A stretch of 15,315 bases of DNA from Comamonadaceae bacterium (lineage in GTDB: Bacteria; Pseudomonadota; Gammaproteobacteria; Burkholderiales; Burkholderiaceae). Positions 1 through 6,432 of the stretch are shown here, one piece after another (within the stretch, counting starts at the first letter, position 1; every line of letters begins with the position of its first letter). A program made the translations under genes and the position numbers. The stretch covers positions 1-15,315 of the forward strand of contig CANCCJ010000059.1 of NCBI GenBank assembly GCA_947374535.1, given 5' to 3'. Below the pieces are notes generated by a model, which was given only the letters and a program-made list of their open reading frames with translations, ran no database searches and was not told where the DNA came from.

Positions 1-1644
1 ATGTTTGAAGCCGCAGCCGACGGCGAAATCAAAGCCCTGTGGATTGCTTGCACCAACCCTGCGCAATCCATGCCCAACCAATCTACCGTGCGTCGTGCGC
101 TTGAACGCGCCGAGTTTGTGGTGGTGCAAGAAGCCTTCGCCACCGCCGAAACCTGCGACTTCGCGGACCTGTTGCTTCCCGCCACCACATGGGGCGAAAA
201 AGAAGGCACGGTCACCAACAGCGAGCGTCGCATCACCCGCGTACGCGCCGCTGTACCAGCACCCGGCCAAGCACGACACGACTGGAAAATCGTGGTCGAT
301 TTGGCTGCACGCTTGGCCCATGAGCCAGGCGTGGCCCCACACAAAGACAGCCTGCACATGGCCTACACCTCGCCCGAAGAAATTTGGGTGGAGCATCGCG
401 AGTCCACCCGTGGCCGCGACCTAGACATCACAGGCCTGAGCTACGCGCACCTAGAACACACCCCCGAGCAATGGCCCATGCGCGAGGGCGCCACACACGG
501 CCAAGCACGCTTGTACGAAGACGGCGTGTTTGCCACCGCCAATGGCCGCGCCAAATTTGCAGCGACACCGTATGTGCCCACCGCTGAAGTGCGTGAGTCG
601 CGCTTTCCGTTTTCACTCAACACAGGCCGCCTACGCGACCAGTGGCACGGCATGACGCGCACTGGCTTGGTGGGCAAACTCTTTGGCCATGTGCCCGAGC
701 CGGTGGTGCAACTGCACCCAGACGACATGGCGCGTTTGGGTTTTGTCGATGGCACCTTGGTGCACGTCACCAGCAAACGCGGGTCAATCGTTTTGCCGGC
801 ACAGGCCAGCGTTGATCTTGGTGTGAACCAAGCCTTCATCGCCATGCATTGGGGCGCTGCGTTTTTGAGTGGCCGCGACCACCAAAAAAAACCCCTCGCC
901 GGCGTGAACGCCATCACCACCTCCGCGTATTGCCCCACCTCCAAGCAACCCGAACTCAAACATGCGGCGGTCAAAGTGCTCAAGGCCGAACTGCCTTGGA
1001 CCCTGCTGGCCGTGGCATGGCTGCCTGAACACAAAGCACAAACCATTTTGCAAAATCTACGCGCGCGCATGGTGCAGTTTGAATTTGCCAGCTGTGTGCC
1101 TTTCAGCGGCGATGCCACCGCAGACGGTAGCGCGCGGCAAGGCGTGCTGATGCGCGCCGCTTGCAGCGAAGCACCCGACATGGCACTGGTGCAGGAGATC
1201 GAACAACTCTTGGGACTCAACGGCACCGACAGCTTGCGCTATGTGGATGCCAAACGCAGCCAGCTGCGCAGCATGCGTTTGCAACACAGCGAAACGCCCA
1301 AAGCCAAAGACGCACAGCTTTGCGCGTTCATCATTGCGGGCGACACCTCAGCCGAGACTTGGCTCAAAGCCTTGCTGCAAACCCAAGCCTCCACCCAAGA
1401 CTATGGTCGCCGCTTGTTGATGACGGGCAGCCAGCCGCCGGTGGCGTTGGTCGATGCAGGCACCACGGTGTGCAGCTGCGTGGGCGTGAAAGACATCGCC
1501 ATTCAAAAACACCTCAAGATCTACCAAGGCGACAGCGCACAGCGCTTGGCGTCTCTGCAAGGCACACTCAAGTGCGGCACCCAATGCGGCTCGTGCATAC
1601 CAGAGCTGCGTCGCATGATTCAACTCACGGAGAGCACGACATGA
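1..1644 (+). CDS. nasA: Assimilatory nitrate reductase, large (molybdopterin) subunit, C-terminal part
   Basis: This is the C-terminal 547 residues of a cytoplasmic bis-MGD molybdenum enzyme that reduces nitrate to nitrite for nitrogen assimilation. The ATG at base 1 is almost certainly an internal methionine: the text starting MFEAAADGEIKALWIACTNP is mid-protein in NasA-type enzymes (usually about 900 aa), so the iron-sulfur and first molybdopterin domains lie outside the window. Residues about 200-330 form the molybdopterin-dinucleotide-binding domain (LNTGRLRDQWHGMTRTG, then LHPDDMARLGFVDG). A linker leads to a C-terminal BFD-like [2Fe-2S] domain with Cys491, Cys493, Cys525, Cys529 and Cys532 (CSC, then CGTQCGSC). 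This tail is found in proteobacterial NasA and probably receives electrons. The stop overlaps the next gene's ATG (ATGA), so the two are probably translationally coupled. The family is sure; the name NasA rather than NarB follows from the BFD tail and the siroheme neighbour. Confidence 0.93.
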   Translation: MFEAAADGEIKALWIACTNPAQSMPNQSTVRRALERAEFVVVQEAFATAETCDFADLLLPATTWGEKEGTVTNSERRITRVRAAVPAPGQARHDWKIVVDLAARLAHEPGVAPHKDSLHMAYTSPEEIWVEHRESTRGRDLDITGLSYAHLEHTPEQWPMREGATHGQARLYEDGVFATANGRAKFAATPYVPTAEVRESRFPFSLNTGRLRDQWHGMTRTGLVGKLFGHVPEPVVQLHPDDMARLGFVDGTLVHVTSKRGSIVLPAQASVDLGVNQAFIAMHWGAAFLSGRDHQKKPLAGVNAITTSAYCPTSKQPELKHAAVKVLKAELPWTLLAVAWLPEHKAQTILQNLRARMVQFEFASCVPFSGDATADGSARQGVLMRAACSEAPDMALVQEIEQLLGLNGTDSLRYVDAKRSQLRSMRLQHSETPKAKDAQLCAFIIAGDTSAETWLKALLQTQASTQDYGRRLLMTGSQPPVALVDAGTTVCSCVGVKDIAIQKHLKIYQGDSAQRLASLQGTLKCGTQCGSCIPELRRMIQLTESTT

Positions 1645-2420
1645 CACACACACAGCCACAGGTCACGCTCGTCGGTGCAGGCCCAGGTGACCCAGAACTG
1701 TTGACCCTCAAGGCCGTCAAAGCGATTGAAGCAGCCACTGTGTTGCTGGTTGACGATTTGGTGAGCGATGCCATCACCGCCTACGCATCACCAACTGCCC
1801 GCATCATCTATGTGGGCAAACGTGGTGGCTGCAAATCAACACCCCAAGCCTTCATTGAAAAACTAATGCTTCAAGAAGCGCGGGCGGGCGAGAACGTGGT
1901 GCGCCTCAAGGGCGGTGACCCCTTTATCTTTGGGCGCGGCGGCGAAGAGGTCGAGCACTTGCGTGCGCAAGGAGTGGCTGTGACCGTCGTCAACGGCATC
2001 ACCGCAGGCTTGGCTGCCGTCACTTCGCTGGGCGTGCCGTTGACACACCGCGCACACGCGCAGGGTGTGTTGTTCATCACAGGACACGCCAAGCAAGGTG
2101 CCACCGGTGCAGTGGATTGGGCTGCGCTGTCACACACCGCCGCGCAAGCCAAGCTCACGCTGGTGATTTACATGGGCATGAGTGGCGCAGCGCAACTGCA
2201 AGCGTCGCTGTTGCACGGCCTGCATCCAAGCACCCCTGTGGCTGTGGTGCAGCACGTCAGTCTGCCCACGCAGCGCCATGTGGTGTGCACCTTGAGCGAC
2301 CTCCACCACACCGTGGTGCGCGATCAGATGGCCAGCCCCAGCGTCATCGTGGTGGGCGATGTGCTGCAGGGCCTGCTGCAACTCGAACAATCCAACAGCC
2401 TCTGCGTTGCAGCGGGCTGA
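1641..2420 (+). CDS. cobA: Uroporphyrinogen-III C-methyltransferase (SUMT), siroheme synthesis
   Basis: A 259-aa single-domain SUMT that uses two S-adenosylmethionines to methylate uroporphyrinogen III at C2 and C7, giving precorrin-2, the precursor of siroheme (and of cobalamin). The N-terminal TLVGAGPGDPELLTLKA signature and the VRLKGGDPFIFGRGGEE motif (about residues 86-102) are diagnostic. The length matches stand-alone SUMT enzymes rather than the fused CysG, so precorrin-2 oxidation and iron insertion must be done by another protein. The start at 1641 is chosen because it overlaps the nasA stop (ATGA), has GGAG eight bases upstream, and places the signature at residue 9; the same frame stays open further upstream only as a shadow within nasA. 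The position after nitrate reductase says the product supplies siroheme to assimilatory nitrite reductase. Such genes are also named nasF or sumT. Confidence 0.93.
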   Translation: MTHTQPQVTLVGAGPGDPELLTLKAVKAIEAATVLLVDDLVSDAITAYASPTARIIYVGKRGGCKSTPQAFIEKLMLQEARAGENVVRLKGGDPFIFGRGGEEVEHLRAQGVAVTVVNGITAGLAAVTSLGVPLTHRAHAQGVLFITGHAKQGATGAVDWAALSHTAAQAKLTLVIYMGMSGAAQLQASLLHGLHPSTPVAVVQHVSLPTQRHVVCTLSDLHHTVVRDQMASPSVIVVGDVLQGLLQLEQSNSLCVAAG

Positions 2421-2457
2421 ACTGAACACAACCCTTTCAACCAACCCAGGAGTGAGC

Positions 2458-2901
2458 ATGAACCGTCTCGATGTGACCGAAAAAATCATCAGCACCAAAG
2501 TGTCCAAAGGCATCAAGTGGGAAGACGTGGCCAAAAAAGTGGGCCTGTCTAAAGAATGGACCACCGCCGCCTGCCTCGGCCAAATGACGTTGGATGCCAA
2601 GCAAGCCAAGATCGTGGGCAAGATTTTTGGGCTCGATGCCGAAGAACAAAAGTGGTTGCAAGTCGTGCCTTACAAAGGCTCGTTGCCCACGCCCGTGCCC
2701 ACCGATCCATTGATTTACCGCTGGTACGAAATCGTCAGCGTGTACGGCACGACCATCAAAGAGCTGATTCACGAGGAGTTTGGCGACGGCATCATGAGCG
2801 CCATTGATTTCTCGATGGACATCGTGCGTCAACCCGACCCCAAAGGCGACCGCGTGAATGTGGTGCTCTCGGGCAAGTTCTTGCCTTACAAGCAGTATTG
2901 A
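2458..2901 (+). CDS. cynS: Cyanate hydratase (cyanase)
   Basis: A 147-aa cyanase that converts cyanate plus bicarbonate to carbamate and CO2, with the carbamate decaying to ammonia and a second CO2. The known catalytic triad is intact: Arg88 and Glu91 in YRWYE and Ser114 in GIMSAIDF, with the same spacing as Arg96/Glu99/Ser122 of the E. coli enzyme (156 aa). Residues 1-75 are the helical, helix-turn-helix-like N-terminal domain; the C-terminal part is the interlocking decamer-forming domain ending GKFLPYKQY. The start at 2458 has AGGAG five bases upstream; an in-frame ATG at 2359 would give 33 extra residues lying inside cobA and is not used. It follows cobA by 37 bases, so it is probably the last gene of the nitrogen operon. 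No carbonic anhydrase (cynT) or cyanate transporter is present here. Confidence 0.96.
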   Translation: MNRLDVTEKIISTKVSKGIKWEDVAKKVGLSKEWTTAACLGQMTLDAKQAKIVGKIFGLDAEEQKWLQVVPYKGSLPTPVPTDPLIYRWYEIVSVYGTTIKELIHEEFGDGIMSAIDFSMDIVRQPDPKGDRVNVVLSGKFLPYKQY

Positions 2902-2937
2902 CCGTCAACAAATACGCCTCAAAGCGTGATCCAAATA

Positions 2938-2969
2938 AAAATGCCGCTGTTTTGAAACAGCGGCATTTT
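2938..2969. terminator. Bidirectional Rho-independent terminator between cynS and lctP
   Basis: Perfect inverted repeat with 15-base arms (2938-2952 and 2955-2969) built on the core ATGCCGCTGTTT, with only TG between the arms, so the real loop opens to about four bases. The stem carries T-rich sequence on both strands (ATTTTGATTT going right, ATTTTTATTTGG going left). It sits between the convergent ends of cynS (+) and lctP (-), so it should end transcription from both sides. Confidence 0.85.
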
Positions 2970-2976
2970 GATTTGA

Positions 2977-2997
2977 GCTTGGGGACGTGCCCCAAGC
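2977..2997. repeat. Second hairpin, GC-rich, beside the terminator
   Basis: Perfect 8-bp inverted repeat GCTTGGGG / CCCCAAGC (2977-2984 and 2990-2997) with loop ACGTG. It has no T-tract of its own. It lies 11 bases downstream of the lctP stop and just before the bidirectional terminator, so in the lctP transcript it would fold first. It may protect the mRNA 3' end or assist termination; this role is inferred. Confidence 0.5.
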
Positions 2998-3008
2998 CTT
3001 GCGGGTGA

Positions 3009-4670
3009 TTAACCCACAACCATCAAGTGGAAAGGCCACACGTACGCTTGCAGCGTCACGTACAAGCCCACCAAGCAAGCCAATGCGATCGAGTGGAAGA
3101 ACACATAGCGCAAGATGTCGCCTTCGTGGTTGAACCAACGCGTTGCAGTAGATGCCACGACGATGGACTGTGCGTCAATCATCTTGCCCATCACACCGCC
3201 CGAGCTGTTGGCCGCACCCATCAAGTTGGCGCTCAGGCCTAGCTGCTCAGCCGCCACTTTTTGCATGCCGCCGAACAACACGTTGGATGCGGTGTCTGAA
3301 CCTGTCATGGCCACGCCAATCCAGCCCATCAAGGTGCCGAAGAAGGGGTAGAACACGCCCGAGTTGGCAAACGCCAAACCGAGCGTGGTGTCGGTACCAG
3401 AAAAACGTGTCAAGGTGCCCAAGCCCAACATCAACACGATGGTCAACAAGGAGTAACGCACCAACCAGAAGGTGCGTGCATAGGAGCGCACGATTTCTGT
3501 TGGCTTGTACTTCATCACCAACGCGCCCACGATGGCCGCCACAAAAATACCGGTACCTGTGGCAGACAGCAAGCCCATTGTGTAGACAGCGCCTTCTTTG
3601 GTCGGTTGCGCCACCACGGGTGGCATTTTCTCGATCAAGTTATGCAAGCCTTCGATAGGGAAAGCAGGTGCCCAGATGCTGTTGAAGTAACTCTTCACCG
3701 CTGGCAAGCCCCAGATGAAGACGAACACAGACAAGATCACCCACGGTGTCCAAGCACGCACCAACTCAGCACGTGAGTGGTTCACCACAGCCGCAGCAGG
3801 CTTGGCTTCGCCGCCATCGGTCTCGTGGCCTTTGAGTGAAGGCGAGGTCCAAATGGTTTTGGGTTGCCACACGCGCAAGAACAAAATCAATGACACCATC
3901 GACACGATGGCAGCAATGATGTCCACCAGCTCTGGGCCGATGAAGTTAGACACCAAGAACTGAGGGATCGCGAACGACAAACCTGTCACCAAAATCGCAG
4001 GCCAAATTTCCATCATCGCTTTGCGACCCGCGAAAGCCCAGATCAACCAGAACGGCACGAGCAACGAGAAGAAAGGCAATTGACGGCCAATCATGGCGGT
4101 GACTTGCATCAGGTCGTAGCCGTGCACTTTGGCCAATGTGATCACGGGCGTACCCAAGGCGCCAAACGCCACAGGTGCGGTGTTGGCGATCAAGCTCAAA
4201 CCAGAAGCAGCCAAAGGCGAGAAGCCCAAGCCAATCAAGATACCGGCGGTCACGGCCACGGGGGTGCCGAAACCAGCAGCGCCTTCGAAGAACGCGCCAA
4301 AACAAAACGCGATCAGCAACAACTGCAAGCGGCGGTCATCGGTGATGCCGGACAACGAGTCTTGCAACACTTTGAAGCTGCCGTTTTGCTCGGCCAACTG
4401 TTGCAAAAAGATGATGTTCAGCACGATCCAGCCGATGGGCAACAAGCCCGTCAAGCCACCGTACATCGCGGCCTTGCTCGCCATGTCAACAGGCATGCCG
4501 TAAGCGAAGATGGCCACGATCAAAGCTGCCGCCAAACCCAAACCTGCTGCGATGTGTGCTTTGATGTGCATGAAGCCAAGCGCCACCAACATCACCACCA
4601 CGGGAATCGCAGCCAACAAGGTGGACACCACCATGTTGTTAAACGGGTCATAGACCTGTTGCCAAACCAT
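3009..4670 (-). CDS. lctP: L-lactate permease (LctP family)
   Basis: An inner-membrane proton-coupled lactate/glycolate permease of 553 aa, close to E. coli LldP (551 aa) in length. The sequence is a run of hydrophobic helices (about 12-14 membrane segments). Family-specific blocks are clear: WQQVYDPFNN at the N-terminus, FCFGAFFEGAAGFGTPVAVT, ANTAPVAFGALGTPV, RQLPFFSLLVPFWL, SNFIGPELVDI, MTGSDTASNVLFGGMQ and SSGGVMGKMIDAQSIVVA near the C-terminus. Of two ATG codons six bases apart (4676 and 4670) the inner one is chosen because AGGAG (4677-4681) touches the outer ATG but is six bases from the inner one. It is divergent from an LldR-like regulator and has an operator-like palindrome about 30 bases upstream, so repression relieved by lactate is likely. 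No lactate dehydrogenase gene is adjacent in this window. Confidence 0.95.
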   Translation of the reverse strand: MVWQQVYDPFNNMVVSTLLAAIPVVVMLVALGFMHIKAHIAAGLGLAAALIVAIFAYGMPVDMASKAAMYGGLTGLLPIGWIVLNIIFLQQLAEQNGSFKVLQDSLSGITDDRRLQLLLIAFCFGAFFEGAAGFGTPVAVTAGILIGLGFSPLAASGLSLIANTAPVAFGALGTPVITLAKVHGYDLMQVTAMIGRQLPFFSLLVPFWLIWAFAGRKAMMEIWPAILVTGLSFAIPQFLVSNFIGPELVDIIAAIVSMVSLILFLRVWQPKTIWTSPSLKGHETDGGEAKPAAAVVNHSRAELVRAWTPWVILSVFVFIWGLPAVKSYFNSIWAPAFPIEGLHNLIEKMPPVVAQPTKEGAVYTMGLLSATGTGIFVAAIVGALVMKYKPTEIVRSYARTFWLVRYSLLTIVLMLGLGTLTRFSGTDTTLGLAFANSGVFYPFFGTLMGWIGVAMTGSDTASNVLFGGMQKVAAEQLGLSANLMGAANSSGGVMGKMIDAQSIVVASTATRWFNHEGDILRYVFFHSIALACLVGLYVTLQAYVWPFHLMVVG

Positions 4671-4676
4671 ACTCAT

Positions 4677-4681
4677 CTCCT
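4677..4681 (-). promoter_or_regulatory. Shine-Dalgarno site that decides the lctP start
   Basis: AGGAG on the minus strand lies directly against the ATG at 4676-4674 (no spacing) but six bases from the ATG at 4670-4668. The second is therefore the better start, which also matches the E. coli LldP N-terminus (WQQ-YDP starts within a few residues of Met1). Confidence 0.6.
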
Positions 4682-4699
4682 AAAACGTTGAATCAAAAA

Positions 4700-4714
4700 T
4701 TGGTAATACCACTT
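4700..4714. promoter_or_regulatory. LldR-type operator O1, proximal to lctP
   Basis: TTGGTAATACCACTT contains the perfect palindrome TGGTA-A-TACCA (4701-4711). This fits the T-GT-N3-AC-A operator pattern known for FCD-family GntR regulators such as LldR and PdhR. It lies 30 bases upstream of the lctP start codon, where a bound regulator would block transcription or early elongation. A near-copy lies 112 bases away before lldR. Regulator binding is inferred from the pattern and context. Confidence 0.7.
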
Positions 4715-4735
4715 AACCATAGTGTAAGAAGACCC

Positions 4736-4767
4736 CACAGGGGCTAAGGCTAAGTAATTACCCTGTG
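4736..4767. repeat. Inverted repeat in the lctP-lldR intergenic region
   Basis: CACAGGG (4736-4742) and CCCTGTG (4761-4767) form 7-base arms 18 bases apart, with the tandem GGCTAAGGCTAA between them. It lies between the two operator-like sites, where the divergent promoters should be. It may be a site for a second regulator or chance; I cannot assign reliable -35/-10 boxes here. Confidence 0.3.
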
Positions 4768-4811
4768 TTGTGGCTTTTACGGGCATGAATGTTTCTAATC
4801 CCGCCAATAAT

Positions 4812-4826
4812 TTGGTCTTACCACTT
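4812..4826. promoter_or_regulatory. LldR-type operator O2, just before lldR
   Basis: TTGGTCTTACCACTT contains TGGT-CTT-ACCA (4813-4823) and differs from the site at 4700-4714 at only two of 15 bases, in the same orientation. Its end is 10 bases before the chosen lldR ATG, a position suited to autoregulation. Such conservation outside the palindrome (the CTT tail) in a non-coding region argues that the pair is functional. Binding is inferred. Confidence 0.7.
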
Positions 4827-4836
4827 CACAAATTTC

Positions 4837-5595
4837 ATGTCTCGCCTCCCATCCCCCCTTGTTCGTTTGGCCGATAGCGTCGTCACAGAAATTGAAAATC
4901 AAATTTTGGATGGCGCTTTGCGACCCGGTGACCGCATCCCCTCTGAACGCAAGCTCGCCGAAGACTTCGGTGTGTCGCGTCCCTCAATCCGAGAGGCGAT
5001 TCAAAAGTTGGTGGCCAAAGGTCTGCTCATCACACGCCATGGTGGCGGCACCACCGTGACCGACAAACTCGATGCGCCGTTTGTGGACCCGTGGCAAGAC
5101 ATGGTCAAAGACCACCCCATGCTGCACCGCGATGTGTTGGAGGTACGCGAAATGCTCGAAAGCCAAGCTGCAGAGCTAGCCGCCCAACGCGCCACGGATG
5201 TAGACATGGTGCGCCTTGACAAAGCCTTTGCTGAATTGGACGAGGCCTATGCCAACAAAGACCTCGCCAAATCCATCGCTACAGATGTGGCGTTTCACCA
5301 AGCCATTGCCGAGGCATCGCACAACGTGCTCATTGGCCACCTCACCGCCAGTTTGATGCGTGTGATTCACGACCATGTGAGCAACAACCTCAAGCACTCA
5401 CACACGCGCCCGGCGCAGTGGGAACAGTTGCGCAGCCAACACCGCGCCATTTGGAAAGCCATCAAGGCCAACAAAGCCGACAAAGCCAGCACATCGGCCA
5501 AAGCGCACAGTGGCTTCATTCGAGAAAGCATCGAAAACAATGCACTGGATGAACACCGACGCGTCAGCGCACTCAGACGCGCTGGTTCCAACTAG
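4837..5595 (+). CDS. lldR: GntR/FCD-family transcriptional regulator, LldR/PdhR-like
   Basis: A 252-aa DNA-binding repressor/activator. Residues about 8-75 form the winged helix-turn-helix (LRPGDRIPSERKLAEDFGVS, then RPSIREAIQKL as recognition helix, then the GGGT wing). Residues about 95-235 form the all-helical FCD effector domain, with the usual metal/carboxylate ligands at Asp150, His154, His202 and His224. The divergent lactate permease and the paired TGGT-N3-ACCA sites suggest it senses lactate and controls both genes. The frame is open from an ATG at 4789, but those 16 extra residues (MFLIPPIIWSYHFTNF) are unlike the family N-terminus and their codons contain the second operator, so the start at 4837 is preferred. 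Neither start has a clear Shine-Dalgarno site; a leaderless or very short leader is possible. PdhR-like naming is the alternative. Confidence 0.88.
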   Translation: MSRLPSPLVRLADSVVTEIENQILDGALRPGDRIPSERKLAEDFGVSRPSIREAIQKLVAKGLLITRHGGGTTVTDKLDAPFVDPWQDMVKDHPMLHRDVLEVREMLESQAAELAAQRATDVDMVRLDKAFAELDEAYANKDLAKSIATDVAFHQAIAEASHNVLIGHLTASLMRVIHDHVSNNLKHSHTRPAQWEQLRSQHRAIWKAIKANKADKASTSAKAHSGFIRESIENNALDEHRRVSALRRAGSN

Positions 5596-5601
5596 TAGCT
5601 A

Positions 5602-5631
5602 AAGTTTTTAAAAGCCGAAATGCTTTTTCGG
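5602..5631 (-). terminator. Possible terminator overlapping the amidohydrolase stop
   Basis: On the minus strand CCGAAA-AAGCA-TTTCGG (5631-5615) forms a six-base stem followed by CTTTTAAAAAC, overlapping the last codons and stop of the amidohydrolase gene. The stem is short and the T-run is broken by the TAA stop, so this is a weak candidate for the end of the operon. No separate terminator fits in the 12-base gap to lldR. Confidence 0.35.
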
Positions 5632-6429
5632 TGCATCCCACATCATCGCTCGACGCTCGGATGCGCTGAATGTGTTTTCGTAGACCTTTAGCATTGGGCC
5701 GTAATCTAAACGGTACGGTGCTTTGAGGTAAGGCCAATCAGAAGCCCAGACACAATTGCCCGCGCCAAACTCACGAACCAAGGCTTCTGTGAAAGGACGC
5801 GTGTCTGCAAAGGGATATCCCACCTGCGAGAACTTGGCAAAGCCTGAAATTTTCACCACAGCGCGGCCTTCACGCCCGAGTGCCAGCAAAGCCTCGAAAC
5901 CAGGTTGTGAAACACCTGCAGCCACATTGGGGCGACCGCAGTGGTCCACCATCACTTTCACATCCACGCGCGACAGCATGGGTAAAAAGTCCAATAACAA
6001 ATCGTTCTCGACTTGGAACTGCGCCCACATGTCGAGCTGTTTCAAACGAAGCAACAAAGGTTCGATATCAGAATAAAAATCAAACCCCATCAACGATGGG
6101 TTGAATGCCACACCTATCACACCCTGTGATTTGAATTGCTGCAAGGCTTCTAGGCCAATGTCGTTAGGCACCACCGCAATGCCTTTGAACACACTAGGCG
6201 CACAAGCAATGGCGTCAAGTAAACAACGGTTGTCAGTGGCGTAGCCCGAGTTAGGCCCCACCAACAAGGCGTGCTTGACTTCGTAGCAAGCCATCACTTC
6301 TTGGAAATATTTGGCGCTGCCCATCTCCTGTCCTGCAGGTCGATAAGCCGCATTCTCGCCATAAGGAAATCGACTCGGCTCCAGCACATGGCAGTGCGAG
6401 TCGATCTTGGGTTCAGTGAAGATACTCAT
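5608..6429 (-). CDS. Amidohydrolase-2 family hydrolase, 2-pyrone-4,6-dicarboxylate lactonase (LigI)-like
   Basis: A 273-aa TIM-barrel hydrolase of the amidohydrolase superfamily (COG3618/PF04909 type). The metal-site pattern is visible: His12 and His14 in DSHCH on strand 1, His163 in VDHCGRP, and Asp231 in WASDWP on strand 8. The layout DSHCHV...FPYGE-AAYRP near the N-terminus and DHCGRP with Arg166 resemble LigI and related carboxy-lactonases, which open lactone rings without needing the full binuclear site. The exact substrate cannot be told from sequence. Its ATG lies three bases after the aroE-like stop with no clear Shine-Dalgarno site, so it is probably translated by coupling and is the last gene of the operon. 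It ends 12 bases from the convergent lldR stop. Other lactonases or decarboxylases of this family are possible. Confidence 0.85.
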   Translation of the reverse strand: MSIFTEPKIDSHCHVLEPSRFPYGENAAYRPAGQEMGSAKYFQEVMACYEVKHALLVGPNSGYATDNRCLLDAIACAPSVFKGIAVVPNDIGLEALQQFKSQGVIGVAFNPSLMGFDFYSDIEPLLLRLKQLDMWAQFQVENDLLLDFLPMLSRVDVKVMVDHCGRPNVAAGVSQPGFEALLALGREGRAVVKISGFAKFSQVGYPFADTRPFTEALVREFGAGNCVWASDWPYLKAPYRLDYGPMLKVYENTFSASERRAMMWDAPKKHFGF

Positions 6430-6432
6430 CGA

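Noticed and set aside
441..1226. 261-codon open frame on the minus strand inside nasA
   Set aside because: It lies opposite a clear molybdopterin enzyme; the translation is Cys/Ser/Arg-rich with no family pattern, as expected of an antisense shadow in GC-rich DNA.
1161..1640. Upstream extension of the cobA frame to an ATG at 1161
   Set aside because: The extra 160 codons lie entirely inside nasA, have no SUMT-like features, and the ATG at 1641 has both a ribosome site and the family N-terminus.
4080..4691. 203-codon plus-strand open frame opposite lctP
   Set aside because: The His/Gln-rich translation is what the complement of hydrophobic-helix codons gives; no ribosome site or family motif.
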